Shown here in pieces: positions 1 through 11,770 of a stretch of 64,000 bases of DNA. A program made the translations under genes and the position numbers. Source of the stretch: Coniferiporia sulphurascens (Eukaryota; Basidiomycota; Agaricomycetes; Hymenochaetales; Hymenochaetaceae); assembly GCA_002794785.1 (NCBI GenBank), contig NBBA01000005.1:1488001-1552000 (forward strand), given 5' to 3'. The notes beneath the pieces are model-generated. The model was given only the letters and a program-made list of their open reading frames with translations. It was not told where the DNA came from and ran no database searches. The stretch's first letter is position 1. Each line of letters begins with the position of its first letter.

Positions 1-997
1 GCCCACGTGCGACACCCGGCACCTTCCTTGAGACCACCCGGCCATTTTCGTCTGGTTGGTAAACAAGGTACCGCTCTTCAAAACACGGACGTGATGCCCA
101 CTTACGGAGCCCGCGACTGAAGTGTCCGACACGCATGGATGCGTACGAGAGCATGTCATCGTCAGTTCTCTTTTCTAATCCGATCCGCGCGGCGACTTTC
201 GGCTGAGGCCGTGTGCTGAGAAATGCAATGGATTGAGCTTCGGCGCGTGTCAAACTTCGAAGCTCCAGTCGATGCAACATCTTCCGAACGTGAATGGATG
301 ATTCGAGAGTATGTACGCGTTGAGAGCCACCATGGGTATTCGACGACCGAGGGAAAGGCGGTGAAAAAGGTACGTCTACGAGGGGAGGAGGGGAGGGCGA
401 AGGGACGAGGCTGTTACGGAGTAGGATCCGTAGGTTTGACTTTGCCTTAACAAGTGTTGCATGCGATGGAATTGTACGGGGAGACATCGCCGTGGATTCC
501 TGAAGGTAATCGGACGAATCCGATGCCGAGTCATCGTCCTCCGTGTCAGAGGTGTCGCGTGTTGTGGTACTAGGCAGTGATTCAGGCACCCCCTCTCCGG
601 GATAGCGGTCGGGGGCAGTGTGCGTTAGATATTGGGCAACATCGTTCGGACCATGCGCGACGAGCTTGTCGGGCGGTTTGCGCCATCCAAACCAATTTGA
701 CCATTTCTTTTTATCTTCGAACTTTGGAAACGCCATCGCACCTTCGTCGTCAGGTGTACGCAGACTGGCTGAGCCGTCGGAAGAAGAGGATGAACCGGAG
801 CCGGGGGTCAAGGGGGGACGCGAAGCAGACACAGCGTCTGTCTCCAGAGGCGTCTTGGGTGACTTCGTAAAAAGGGTATTTGAGCGGGATTTGGCCAGCC
901 GAGGCACATGGACAGTGACCGATGGGGTAGAGACGAGCGAGTCGCCTTCCGACTTGCCGCCACGCGCAATGGAGAGGACGGAGACGAGATGGCGCAT
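1..997 (-). CDS. Unidentified protein, 3' part beyond the window edge
   Basis: One reading frame stays open on the minus strand from an ATG at 997 to base 1, about 332 codons without a stop, so the gene continues past the left edge. I do not recognise the family. The N-terminus is Ser/Thr/Pro-rich. It is followed by a tryptophan-containing segment (FEDKKKWSNWFGWRKPPDKL, about 690-750), an acidic Ser/Asp stretch, and a more folded-looking C-terminal part rich in Arg and Leu (HRLELRSLTRAEAQ). The frame stays open upstream of 997, with a hydrophobic stretch (PLIVVLTLTY) directly after a possible splice acceptor (ttag) near 1063. The true start may therefore lie in an upstream exon, and the protein may have a membrane segment. 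The long open frame in GC-balanced sequence supports a real gene; the function is unknown. Confidence 0.6.
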   Translation of the reverse strand, partial: MRHLVSVLSIARGGKSEGDSLVSTPSVTVHVPRLAKSRSNTLFTKSPKTPLETDAVSASRPPLTPGSGSSSSSDGSASLRTPDDEGAMAFPKFEDKKKWSNWFGWRKPPDKLVAHGPNDVAQYLTHTAPDRYPGEGVPESLPSTTTRDTSDTEDDDSASDSSDYLQESTAMSPRTIPSHATLVKAKSNLRILLRNSLVPSPSPPPLVDVPFSPPFPRSSNTHGGSQRVHTLESSIHVRKMLHRLELRSLTRAEAQSIAFLSTRPQPKVAARIGLEKRTDDDMLSYASMRVGHFSRGLRKWASRPCFEERYLVYQPDENGRVVSRKVPGVARG

Positions 998-1495
998 TTT
1001 CGAGAAGTATGTCAGGGTAAGGACAACAATCAAAGGGTGCGCTGCATACAGAAGAACCTAAGACATGGTAGAAGAGCGGATGCGATGGTAAGAAGAAAGC
1101 AGTAAGTAGACGTTTGCAAGGAAAAGTGAACCCGATCAAGCGGCCGCGCTCGTTGTTCGTGCTCAGACTGTGGCTGTTTAGCACTGTATCAACGTGTGTA
1201 ACACAGACCTAACGGTAGCCGGCGCGAATTAGTCCTGGACAAGCGGCGCGTAAGAACTTGTTGACGGTATTATGGCGGTCGGGGAAAGAAACGAGCGACT
1301 AAGGCACTTTGCAGCAAGTGCGGCCAGATGGCGAGTGTTCGGAAGGGGGAAGTACGGGCCTACGGTCAGGCAGCCGCGTCGCCACTATTGGTTTCTATAT
1401 TCTGCTCCCGTGGAAACTCATCACTTTTCTGCATTCACTTGTATTCCACTTCACATGTATGATACATAAACTCGGAATCCGAACCAACGATCGCC
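998..1495. other. Intergenic, possible 5' exon
   Basis: About 500 bases between the unidentified left-edge gene and the 3' end of RRN7, both on the minus strand. Apart from the possible upstream exon of the left gene just above 1061, I see no gene, repeat or RNA here. Confidence 0.4.
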
Positions 1496-3851
1496 TCATT
1501 CAGACTGCCCATCTTCGTCCTCGTCCTCTACTCGTCCCGAGCGCTCGCCCCTTTTCCACAGGCGTACTAGCCTGCGCTCGAACCGCTCAACAACCATATT
1601 CAGGTCATCACCGCTGACACCCGTCCATAGCGCGGCCCGTTTCAAGACCTCCGCGTACTCGTTCGGCAGCGTGCCGAGGATGTCCTGCCCGTTATAGATA
1701 GTATACGACTCACCTGGCCGTGTCGTGCTTGTGCTCGACTTAACCCCTGCAACCGGCACTGCAGGCAGAACAGCGCGTTCACCATCATTTGAACTGTCAG
1801 TTGAAAGGGCAGAGATTCGGTCATCGCCGTACATGCTTCTCTGTATTGGGAAGTACTCTGCCGCGAGTACATCACCTGGTAGTTGATAAGATAACTTCGG
1901 AATGCTATAAAAATATTTCCTCACCGGTCTTGCTGTCGCCGTTGTCCTTATACAGCAACGCACGTTCACAAAACTCTAGGTATGCGTCCAGCATGCATTC
2001 ATCACCATGTGATGCAGCCCTGTTGTTCATTTACGTGATCAGAGGGCTAGTTGTGTAGATCACAGCTATAATTACTGAATTGAAGCTGACGTGAATGGCG
2101 GCGAGAGAGCAGTGCGGTTTAAATCCGAGGTCTCCACCGCCAGTAGACGCTCAAAGTATGCCCCGAATGAGGGCATTGTACAAGCGGGATCCCAGCTTTC
2201 TTCCGGGCGTCTAAATACGGAGGATCGGTAGCATGACAACGGGAAGTGATTGATGCTACGTACATGGTTTTCCCGTCCAAGCTGTGCATCATCTTCAATG
2301 CAATGATGACAGTTGCCACGAACGCCACTTCGGGTGGAACATTGTCGCTTTTGTGAGATGCCGGATCCACGCTGTTTTTTCTCAGCATAGGCGGTACCAT
2401 GGCCGAGTTTAATGCCAACGGAAGTTCTAAATACCGAGCCAGCGTCTTTGACAGCGCATATAAGGACGCTTTATAACTAACTAAGCACTCGAAATGCCGA
2501 CCGAACAATAAAAGGCCTGATGTACTCACGATTTCCCCCCATATAAAGAACTGTACGCCACAATATGGGTGCAGCGTTTAACTCCGGTGTGAAAACCCCG
2601 CAGCGATGGAAAGAAGCTTTGGAGAGGCGAGAAGTCAACGCGTGTAGGGAAATTGGAGTGGGTGCATACTGCCTAATAGGTCAGCAGAGCTCTGTATGTC
2701 AATGTTGTCTCTGGGCGGCTACTAACTCGAGGTGAGAGTGCTTGTTTCGTGTGCTTCGTGAGATGGCGAGTCAAAGAAGCGGGCAGAATGCGAAGTGGGT
2801 CAAGATATGGAAGTTCGTACGTTTCCACAAGACTACCGGTAAATCAGACATCTTATTCTCACAGAAAGTGAAAGACACACTTTACGAAGTCTTTGTATAT
2901 GACCGGTATTCGCATGAACCAACATGAGTGTATGAGAACCGAGATGGTAATCGCAGGGGAGCTGTCTATTTGTCTCAACCTCTTCAGCACAAGCAAAGTG
3001 TTTTGCTCCTGGGAAGGTTGAGCCTTGGCCTGACCCTCATCGTCAGAGGTTTCACTTTCATAGGCCTCGCGGAGTAATTCGACCATTTCCGGATCTTCCT
3101 TGCGTTCATTCCCGCCGTTGGATGAGTCTGAAGACTCAGACTCATCAGAGTCGAGGTCTCTTTCTCCTGGATCATCCTCCGCAAAACCCTTCGAGTCAGC
3201 AGCGCTTTCTTCACGCCCTCTCCGTTGTCCTTCATGTCCTTCACCCTGTGACTCTCCCTGTCCCTGCTCCTGCGAGTGCAAGTGGGGCTCTGCCGAAGGC
3301 GGAGATGGCATAAGGCTAAGATGCAGCGCCCATGTGTCCCTACATATGACCTGCCGAGAAAACGATTGTTAGTATTTAGAGTGTGTGGATCCGACCTGAG
3401 CGCACCTCGAACTCTGGAGGAAGTTTCCATAATTCAATAAGCTTCCGGGTCTGCATGCGAAGAAGGACTTGGAGGCACTGAAAATAATGATATCTCGCCC
3501 TTTCCCCGTGATAAACTGTCTGCACGCGCTTACTGCCAGCCCATTGAACCACACTACGATATCACTTACGAATGGGACTAGCCTTGTCCACCTTGTCCTT
3601 TCTCATTCTCGTTGACTTAAGTGCCCTCTTCCGCATTGCATGTTGCCTGAAGTCTGCGCTTTCGCTCGTTTCATTTCTGTAGTTCTGATTTCGTGGTACA
3701 AAGGAGGATGAGGATACAATCGGCCAAAAGATACGAGCAACGGATGTCTGACCGTAAGGATGTGGCCTTCGGCACACGAGATCGCCCCGCTACGTGCTTC
3801 CTTGCTCCATTTCTTTGAACCACAAATCGGACAACGGGGTGTTGGTGCCAT
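1496..3851 (-). CDS. RRN7: RNA polymerase I initiation factor Rrn7/TAF1B-like
   Basis: Homologue of Rrn7/TAF1B, the TFIIB-like subunit of the Pol I core factor that recruits polymerase to rDNA promoters in the nucleolus. The start at 3851 opens with the family's zinc ribbon (CPICGSKKW, then C-x2-H in SCAEGH), followed after an intron by the typical basic stretch NYRNETSE...HAMRKRALKSTR. A long acidic, Ser-rich linker covers about 2985-3310. Further on is the cyclin-like region, with LARYLELPLALNSAMVPPML and PPEVAFVATVIIALKM...LDGKT (about 2280-2490). The last exons read AYLEFCERALL, then after a 50-nt intron (GTGAGG to CCAG) DVLAAEYFPIQ, and end in an acidic tail at 1496. Several short introns. 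Assignment rests on the zinc ribbon and the cyclin-fold motif; middle exon limits are uncertain. Confidence 0.85.
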
Positions 3852-4334
3852 TAATATTGTTCAAGCTCTGTCCTGCAAGCGGCCGCGGAAAAATGAAGTT
3901 GTTGGCGTTAAGACAAACCCGAACTTGTCTAAATATGTAGCAACCTAGTAAGAATGCTCAATTAAAATATTACAGTAACCGTACTCTGGCGCGCTGAGGA
4001 AACGGCAAGCCCAAACGGGCCTAGGCGCCAGTAATCAGTATTTGTTTTGATGGCAAATGGCAACACAACAAAGGAGTTCTATTCGGAACATAACAGTGGA
4101 CACCGCACTCTAGGAGGTAAGACAACTACTTGGAACAAAATTCTAGGTCTATGATGAAAATCAATACTAATGCCCAAAAAAGAGAAAAAGGATACGAAAT
4201 GTACAGGTCTATTCAATATACACAAAACCGGCCGAGGGTTAAGAAAAAAAGGAAAGAAAAAGAGGCTGAGACTAATCATGAAGGCTCCGTGATACGTTTC
4301 CAAGTCCTGTCGGGACGACGGAAAGGTCATAAAT
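3852..4334. other. Intergenic between RRN7 and the MFS gene
   Basis: It must hold the RRN7 promoter and the 3' end of the MFS gene, both minus strand. The part at 4100-4290 is A-rich on the plus strand. I see no gene or repeat. Confidence 0.5.
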
Positions 4335-6453
4335 CTAAACTTTTTCTTCGTTTCCGGAACTTTGGACGGCGGATCCCTGTCCTTGATTGTCTATGACTGG
4401 GAGGCCATTAATTTCATCATCATCTTCCAGCTCTGCCCGACGAGTCTTGTAAAAGACGAGCACAGATAAAGCTTCGATGACAACGACAGCAAGAAGGAAC
4501 CAATACGAGGCAGCCCTTCCAGTATACTCGAATGTTCCGTTTGGGCCTTCTTTGTTCTCTATACTTGAGCTGATAGAAGTCACTGCGGCACTACCGACAG
4601 CAGAACCGAGTTGTAGCGCCGAGTTGAAGATTGCACCGACGGTGCCGGCCATGTGCGATGGAGTGGAGCGGAACATTGCAATACTAAGGTGGATGTTATT
4701 CAGCGGAATGTTAGACGGCTATATCGATACATACTTTGCATGGGTGTATGTCAATTGCATTCCAGCTGAGCCTATAACGAATGCGGGGAACACAAGGCGC
4801 CAATATGTATCTGGGGTGTTGGCAAATGGAAGAAGAGTTGTGGCAATGGCAGACATGCATAGTCCGGAGAGAATAAACCATTTTGGAATTATGACTCGAG
4901 AAAGAGGTCCAGTAAACGTCATTGCAAGGGCGGACAGGCTCAGAGGCAACCTACGTGGTATTCGGGAAAAGGTAAGATTAGAAACTACGGACAGTAAACC
5001 ATACGCACTGGTGCTCCACAGACAGGATGGCACTCCAGCCGAAGACGTCTTGCCAGTACGTCGTGAAGATCAAAAACAGCGTCGTCCACCAAAAGTAAGG
5101 TAGCAACGAGATTCCTAAGAGGACTGCAAAGTTGGGGTAAAACCATGTCTTTGGAGGTCTATATTTCAAAGCGTAAGGGGACGCGCATGATCGGCAACTT
5201 TGTGCCAATGAATCACTTACAATGCAGCACTCTCCTCCGGGATCTTGGACTCGTAGTAGAAGAAGCCTGCGAATAAAATGACAGCAAGTACCAAAGGCAC
5301 CAAGACTCCCGCAGAGCCCCATTTCTGTGACGAGCCCGTCGTGACAGCGTAAATAAAAAGAATGAGCGAAACTGTGAGTATTAACACTCCAATAAGGTCG
5401 AGACCCTTCATTTTCGACGCTCTGGGTTTCATTTCGAAGTCCTTATCATTATCACCGGGAATCAGCTTCACAGCGACGACAGCCGCGGGAGTGGCTATTA
5501 AGGCAGTAAACCAGAAAACCCAAGGCCATGATGCATATTCCACAATAATGGCACCGATGAAAAGCCCCAGAACTAAGGATGTTGGATGTTAGCGATAGCC
5601 AGGGACAACGAACAACATCATCGAGCTGCGTACTGTTTCCGATAGAACCACTCGCGCCGAACATAGCAACTGCGCGAGACTGTTCCAGTGGTTCAGGGAA
5701 CACTCTTATAATGAGGTTCAGAGCGGATGGAATTGTCAACGATGCAACTAGGAACGAGATTAGTATACAATTCTGGGACGATGCTGCCTTGGAGACCCAC
5801 AAGCTCCGCTGATTGCGCGCAGGGCAAAAAGGGCAATCTTGTCCCGCATCAGGCCCATGAGGACGCTGATAATCCCCAAGGCAGCGATACCGACAATGAA
5901 TGCCCACTCTAAAGATATTTGTCAATCGTCATTTCGGTAGCTCAAAAATACGGCGCAACGTACTGGCACTGTACACATCACTGATTCTTCCACTCTAAGA
6001 ATTAGAATTGCTTTAGCACATACCACAAAGACAATGCAGATAATAAAAACTAACCAGCAAAAGAAACGAAGCGAACGCCAGCTGGGTCGCACTGATGATC
6101 CAGACCTGTTCGCTACTCTTCATGCCAAGCTGCGAGGCGATGGTAGGTATTGCGGCCATAACCGCGGAGTTGTTAACGACATCTAGGAACTGTGCGAGGC
6201 AGAATACGGCCAGAAGAGCGTATTTGCGCAGAGTAAGCTTGGGGCGTGGTTTTTCAGTAACGACATCCGTAGGTTTGTCAGACAATGAAAGAGGGGAGAT
6301 GTCTTTTTTGCAATCAAGTTCGAGTTCAGGTACGACGTCAAGTCCAACATCCGCGCCGACAAGAGTTTCAGCACGAGAAAGGGGTACACTGCTGCTACCA
6401 GACACCATAGCCAGGATGCAGGGGAGGGTAGGGAAGAGAGTGGAAATGGTCAA
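4335..6453 (-). CDS. MFS transporter, DHA2 family (ATR1/boron-exporter-like)
   Basis: Membrane exporter of the major facilitator superfamily, probably plasma-membrane and proton-driven. The start at 6453 is followed by an acidic cytosolic N-terminus, then the first transmembrane helix of DHA2 proteins (FCLAQFLDVVNNSAVMAAIP) and LGMKSSEQVWIISATQLAFAS. Later exons give VGIAALGIISVLMGL, the antiporter-motif region MFGASGSIGN followed by LGLFIGAIIVEYASWPWVFW, further helices (LIGVLILTVSLILFIYAV; VPLVLAVILFAGFFYYESKIP), then WWTTLFLIFTTYWQDVFGWS and VFPAFVIGSAGMQLTY, and a final exon with TPSHMAGTVGAIFNSALQLG and an acidic tail. Introns interrupt it at about 6010, 5920, 5640, 5220, 5030 and 4720. 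The pattern resembles yeast ATR1 (aminotriazole/boron export); the substrate cannot be read from sequence. A TTTATAAA box lies at about 6492-6499. Confidence 0.85.
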
Positions 6454-8221
6454 CCCTCTGGGGGATGAACCTCACACTGCCTATTGACGGTCTTTATAAA
6501 ACTTTTTCATAGCTAACAGCAATGATAATCCCAGTCAGCCGACTCCGATACGACTCATATCGATGCAAACTCAGCAGAGACGCCTTTCCAGAGCACTTGT
6601 TGGGAATTCTAGACTGTTCTTCGGCCGGGACTTTGAGGTAAGAGAGTGTGTAAACTGGACGCGAACACATAGAGGTGAGTAATAAGCGGACTTGGAATTT
6701 GCAGAAGCATGAGTAGGTGTAGGCGGCGCGGCACGTAGATCCGGTGGCGGTATACGCCGGCGCCGTAGGGTAAGTCCAAGATTTCCCCGGGCTCGAGCAA
6801 TGCTGCAGCCCCAATAGCTAGGACGCATGGTCGTGTCCTCATACAACGTCCACACCTAACGCCAGGAAAGAGAAGGCGCTCCTTAAGCTTTGGGACTTTC
6901 ATGATCGTCATTGATTCAGAAGGGGATTTTGTGGATATATACGGTCTGCCGAGCGATTGCCGAATTCAATATCTCTTTTAAATGATGTCGATCATATGCG
7001 CAGTTGGCAATACTACTGGCATTTACTATCACCGTGGTACACGCCGTCGAGCTGTCTAGCGAGATAATTCCTTTGCATCGGCAGTACTAGTATCACGAAC
7101 AACAGCAAAAACACGACCGTTCCCCGTCGGCGTCGGCTTATATGAAAAGCCCGTGTAACGGAAAACAACTGGTTCCTAACCTTGAGCAGAGCTCCAAGTT
7201 GGGGCTTCCTCCTCTGCCTCACTTGTGCCTTCGCCCGGACCAACGGGTGCGCCCTTCCGTCCACTACGGAGGTAAATTTTTATTGGGAGCCTCGTTGATA
7301 ACCAGCAACTAAGCCATTTAAAAATCCGTGAGCACACGCCGTCAGGTAGCCTGAGGGTAGGACACCCTTACGGGTATGCGCAACTTTCGTTTTAAACACA
7401 GGCTCCGACCTTTTTTAGCCGACATTCATCAACCTCAAAGATAATAATGTCGTTTACGGTAAAGATAGCACGAACGGACCGATCCTCCGCGGTGCCGTCG
7501 CGAGAATACTAATGTTATGGAAGTGCAGCGTGTCAAACATCTAGCACAACACGAACCTGCAGCACTGGAGACGCGTGGGCCATACCCCACATGCATGCAG
7601 GTAAGCATCGTATCCGCGGAAGCAAGCCCAGGCTGCTGAACGCCGGGGGATAACTTGTCAGTCTCGGCTGTTAGGTCCGGAGTTCAGTAAGGACTGATTC
7701 GACAGGACGCGAGCTTCTTCACCGGTAGGGATCGATCGTTCACTCGGGCTTATCTTCCGGAGACATGATTCTCTCGCTACTACAATTAGCTCAATGAAGT
7801 CTAATGTCAGATTAGGAAAAGAGGGCGATGGCACTATAGGGTCCGTCAATGGCCTGCCGTGGATACACACCGTTGAAGGACCCAATCGGGGGAGCATCAC
7901 TCCCAAACATTGTGTACGTGCGACGAAGGTTAATATACATTAACCAGGGATGTCACCAGAAGACACTACCTGCAGACGATCAACGGGCTCACGACAGGAC
8001 CATGAAATAGCATGCTTCGTAGCTGAACATGGCGTCATCCACGATGTAATCAACCCACACACGATTCATCGTACGAGACCTTGCATATGTCCAGGGTTGC
8101 AAATGACAAGCAGTAGGGAGGAGGGAGGCGTCAGAATGGCCATAATGCACCAAAAAAAAACGCCCCTGTACTTTAAGTTTGTCGGCAATGAGTTACGTTG
8201 GGGACCGATGTGAATTATGAG

Positions 8222-8275
8222 ATACTTGAAGTTCTCCATGAGTACAACGAAATGGGCGTTGAAAACTTCAAGTAT
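8222..8275. repeat. 12-bp inverted repeat with 30-bp loop
   Basis: ATACTTGAAGTT at 8222-8233 is matched by its exact reverse complement AACTTCAAGTAT at 8264-8275. It lies in the gene-free interval. It could form a hairpin, but no function is implied by its neighbours. Confidence 0.6.
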
Positions 8276-8559
8276 GACGATGGTGGTTTTCATTTTTAAT
8301 AGCAACTGTTCAGGCGTTTACGGCCTATGTAGCTGCTACCCTACCGTGCATAACTTGTAGGAGGCGGGGGTAAGTGACAGTTTGCACGCGAATGAAAAGA
8401 TTAATACCGATGAATTACCGATAGCAAAGAGAAGGGGAGACACGAGAATAGAATTTTGGGAGAGTGCTCAGTGAAACGAAATTGAGACTCTTGAGAAGGG
8501 TTTGTGCGTTGATGCGTATGTTCGTCGGGAAACGTGCGATGGCGTGTCAGCCTTTTGGG

Positions 8560-8695
8560 AGTGTAAGAGGGATGGGATCATAAGTAGTAAGGAGACGAGA
8601 GACACGAAAGAAAAGAGGGGAAAAGGCAGAGCGTAATAGAGAATGAAAGAGAAGAAAAAGGGTAGAAAATAGAAATAGGGAAGGAACTTCGAGCA
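8560..8695 (-). other. Purine/pyrimidine-asymmetric tract
   Basis: The plus strand is almost all A and G over about 135 bases, so the minus strand is CT-rich. CT-rich tracts are common just upstream of transcription starts in basidiomycetes, but no convincing coding frame follows on the minus strand. It is either the promoter of an unrecognised transcript or simple low-complexity DNA. Confidence 0.35.
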
Positions 8696-9591
8696 TGTTA
8701 TGGCACTCAAGGCGTCTCCTATCATCAATGGATCTGAGATACAAATGAGGCAATATTATTAGCACAGTACACTTGACGTTCCTTAATGTTCCTTCTGGTA
8801 AATACCCGTAGCGTGTCGACATCATTGTAAAGCTAGTACTGGATAAACTATGTAGACCTGAATCGGTTTCAAAATAAATAAAAAAGGTTGATGGTAATCG
8901 GAGGCTCTGAACAACAAGAAGGGGACTCGGAGGCCGAAGAATGCTAAATGTCGCTGTTCGCATAATAGTAATAAATGGGGTTAAGCTCTGGGTTGACGAG
9001 TTCATGCCGTCAAAACAAGTTAGAGCTCCACAAAACAAGTCGAAACGTAACCTACTAGAACTTCCGCTAGCTCAGCCGTCTCGGACGGGAAACTTTGGAA
9101 ATCCGGGCTTTCGGGGAAAAGCAGAACTTCTGTTTTTTGTATGTACTAACCACCCAAGTCTTACATATGAGAGTCGGAGACATCCGGCTGAACCTTTAAT
9201 AAGGGGAATGAGTTCGAAGAGGTTACTAACAAGTAAGCGTAAAGGGGGATGTATCGAATGTATGGCGATACCCAGAACACTAACCGCTTACCTAGGCGTA
9301 CCAGCAAGTTCCCAAAACGAGACAAGACATAGCCACGCCCGTCCTTGATCGACAGAAAGAATAAAGGACGATTCACGATTAGATTCTAGGCTAGGGGCCA
9401 CAAAACAAAAGAACGTTTTTAAGCAAAGGGCTCGGTTACGCGCTTATCGAGATGAATTTCCCACCAATAAAATGAGATTACCCGGCATCAGGGTGTACGG
9501 CTGTTTGCGAACCAGTTGACGGCAAACGCCGTTCGCGCCAGCAGCTCGTCGGCTTGGTTCACTGCCTGTGCTTCACCAATACTTGGCTGGG

Positions 9592-11159
9592 ATGAGACTG
9601 CTTTTGTGGCTGGGTTTACTTGGGCTGCTCATCACGTCTGTCGTAGCGTGAGTGCCTCCTTTCTCCTCCAGAACTCACAAAATTGACCGTCTCGTCACCG
9701 TTTCTCGTACTCTCTTGCAGGTGGACCAAAGTGGGATATATTTTGCGCTGTTTACTCTCATGGTTCTGATTGCGAACTCCAGGAAGACCATGAAATTTTC
9801 GACCTCGTGAGCGCCCTTGAGGCCTCGGAAGGTTATTCACGTTTATTGTTTGAATCGTTGTTTGCATTGACGCGAATATACGCTTCCTACGCGCGCTTTT
9901 TTCTCTTTTGTTGGCAGGGAAGGGGACAACGTTCTACTCATGGCTCGATGTCGCCCCGACCGCGTCGTCTCAGGAGATCGCGCGTGCCTACAGGAAGAAG
10001 ACCGTCATCATGCAGTGAGTTTCGTATTAGCGGGTGGAGCCTCGGGACTAAACGGCCGACTGTCCTGCTAGTCCAGATAAAAATCCGGGAGTCAAAGGGG
10101 CACCTGAAAGGTTCGCAAGGCTCGGCGTTATATCGCAAATATTGAGAAACAAAGAGTCACGGGAACGGTATGTCCCTAGTAACGTACTGATCTCCTGAGT
10201 TTTGATCGCCCACCTAAAAACAATAGATACGATTTTTTCTACAAAAATGGTGTCCCACGTTGGCGAGGAACAGGCTACTATTATTCGCGTTACCGGCCTG
10301 GGCTAGGTGTATGTCTTTTAGACTCGATGTGCAGTGATAATACTGATCCCATATTGCGTTTCATGTTTACAGTCTGTGCTAGTCTTCTTGATTGCGTTAT
10401 CTACTGGTGTGCACTATGTTATCCAAGGTATGAATTACAAGAGCGACCTGGCGCGTATCAACAGATTCGTGAGCGAGGCTAGACTTGCCGCATGGGGCGC
10501 AAAGATGGTGCCGTTAGAGGGCAAGCGGAAGGTACGTCATTTAAATACAGCGCTTGTTTTGCGGGCACTTAATCCGGATACAGGTCCGAGTCAATGTGGG
10601 AGGACGCGCTTATGTAGACGAAGACGGAAACGTCGTCCCGGGAAGACACATAGACATGGTTGTAGAAGGAGATGACGTCTTTATCGTGCGTGAAGTGTTT
10701 ACTAGCAACGAAACCCGGCGAGAGCCTAACCTTTTGTACGGTCACATGTAGCTCGAGCCCGATGGTTCGCTCCTTCCTCTTGACAAAGGTGCTGCATCTC
10801 GGCCTTCTCTGAGGCGCACCTGGTTCATCGCGTTCGTGTTGTCATGTCTCGGGAAGACGGAAAAGAAAGAGGAGGGAGATTTGGGTGAGGGTCCTGAGGA
10901 TGAGAAAGCACCTGTAGAAGAAAACAAGAAACAGCGAAAGGCGAGGAGAAAGGCGGAGAAAAAGAATGGAATTGACGACATTGACGAGTCTTCGAGTTCC
11001 GAAGCGCCTAGCAGCGGTGCAGCGACTCCGGTCGACATGACGTCGAAGCCGATACCCCGTGGGCCAACGATGATGGCAGGTGGGAGGCGAAGGAAGGCGG
11101 CCGCCCGCAAGCTGCCTGAAAAGAAGGCGAAGGATGCAGAGGCATCGACAGAGACTTGA
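9592..11159 (+). CDS. ER membrane J-domain protein (ERJ5/DNAJC1-like)
   Basis: Membrane-anchored Hsp40 co-chaperone, expected in the endoplasmic reticulum where the J-domain stimulates a BiP/Kar2-type Hsp70. The start at 9592 encodes a hydrophobic signal sequence ([17 protein letters not shown]). After two introns comes [17 protein letters not shown], then a J-domain: [20 protein letters not shown], then HPDKNPG, with the His codon split by the intron at about 10016-10071. [14 protein letters not shown] is a signature of the ERdj1/Erj5 group. A transmembrane helix ([16 protein letters not shown]) follows near 10370, a second hydrophobic stretch ([12 protein letters not shown]) near 10820, and a highly charged Lys/Glu-rich C-terminus ends in [20 protein letters not shown] is intact, so co-chaperone activity is expected. 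Topology beyond the first helix is inferred. Confidence 0.85.
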
Positions 11160-11770
11160 TGAACTTTTATTTTACGCGAGTAATATAATGGTAATACTAT
11201 GTTTGGCATGCCGGAGACCCGAGGTTTTCCTAAGCCAGGCTAGGGTTAATCTGTTGAGGATGAACGGGTGCATATGCTGCTGCTGGGCTATGCGCTGTCC
11301 AGTGTCCCCCAACAAATTGTTGAGGATGGGGACCAAGCGTGAGAATAAGGCGAGTTTGACCAGACCGCGCATATATGCACACGGAGGCGGACCGCCGCAG
11401 AGCGCTTGGGCGCTGCGCTAAAAGGACTCAGGAGAGGCAGCTGATGGTCGTTAGGCGACATCGGCCGCTGGCTCGTCAAGCTCGAGGGGGTCAGCCTTCT
11501 GAAGCGGCTTCATTCGGGCGAGTAGGGGACAGGCCGCAGACCGCAAGCTGAGGCTGAGCGATGGCATGGAACAGAAAGTTAAATACATACAGTCCTACAC
11601 TAGGGCCGTGCCTGGGCTTATCGGCCCAATGGAGTCCGTTGTTTATCCCTGGTACAAACACCTCGTTAAATACTTTTTATACCCTTTTTCACGCTTCATC
11701 GAGCTTAAACTCCTGCTGTTCTCCTCCTCCTCCTTCTCCTCTTCATCCTTTCTTCGTTTCTCTACTCACC
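11160..11770 (+). promoter_or_regulatory. Glutamine synthetase promoter region
   Basis: Intergenic DNA upstream of the glutamine synthetase start. A TTTTTATA-type box lies at about 11670-11680, roughly 95 bases upstream of the ATG, and a nearly pure pyrimidine tract covers about 11711-11770 right up to the start. Two TTATC motifs (GATAA on the other strand, 11618-11622 and 11643-11647) could be GATA-factor sites, as expected for nitrogen control. This is inference from short motifs only. Confidence 0.4.

Larger units (their letters stand above)
6454..9591. other. 3.1-kb stretch with no recognised gene
   Basis: Between the divergent MFS and J-protein genes. Short open frames on both strands (for example minus 6609-6911 and 8547-9038) give low-complexity or non-family protein, and I do not support any as genes. 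Features seen are a purine-rich tract at about 8560-8695 and an inverted repeat at 8222-8275. It could be decayed transposon DNA, but I found no LTR, TIR pair or transposase remnant. Confidence 0.5.

Noticed and set aside
750..1184. 144-codon minus-strand frame
   Set aside because: Overlaps the much longer open frame 1-997 in another phase and reads as low-quality Cys/Arg-rich sequence.
4477..5103. 208-codon plus-strand frame
   Set aside because: Antisense shadow of the MFS transporter exons; no family resemblance.
6609..6911. Minus-strand frame with RCGRCMRTRPC, thought of as a Zn2Cys6 start
   Set aside because: The cysteine spacing does not fit a fungal Zn2Cys6 cluster and the rest has no recognisable domain.
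8547..9038. 163-codon minus-strand frame
   Set aside because: Mostly the complement of the purine-rich tract, giving Leu/Phe/Ser-rich low-complexity protein; no family.
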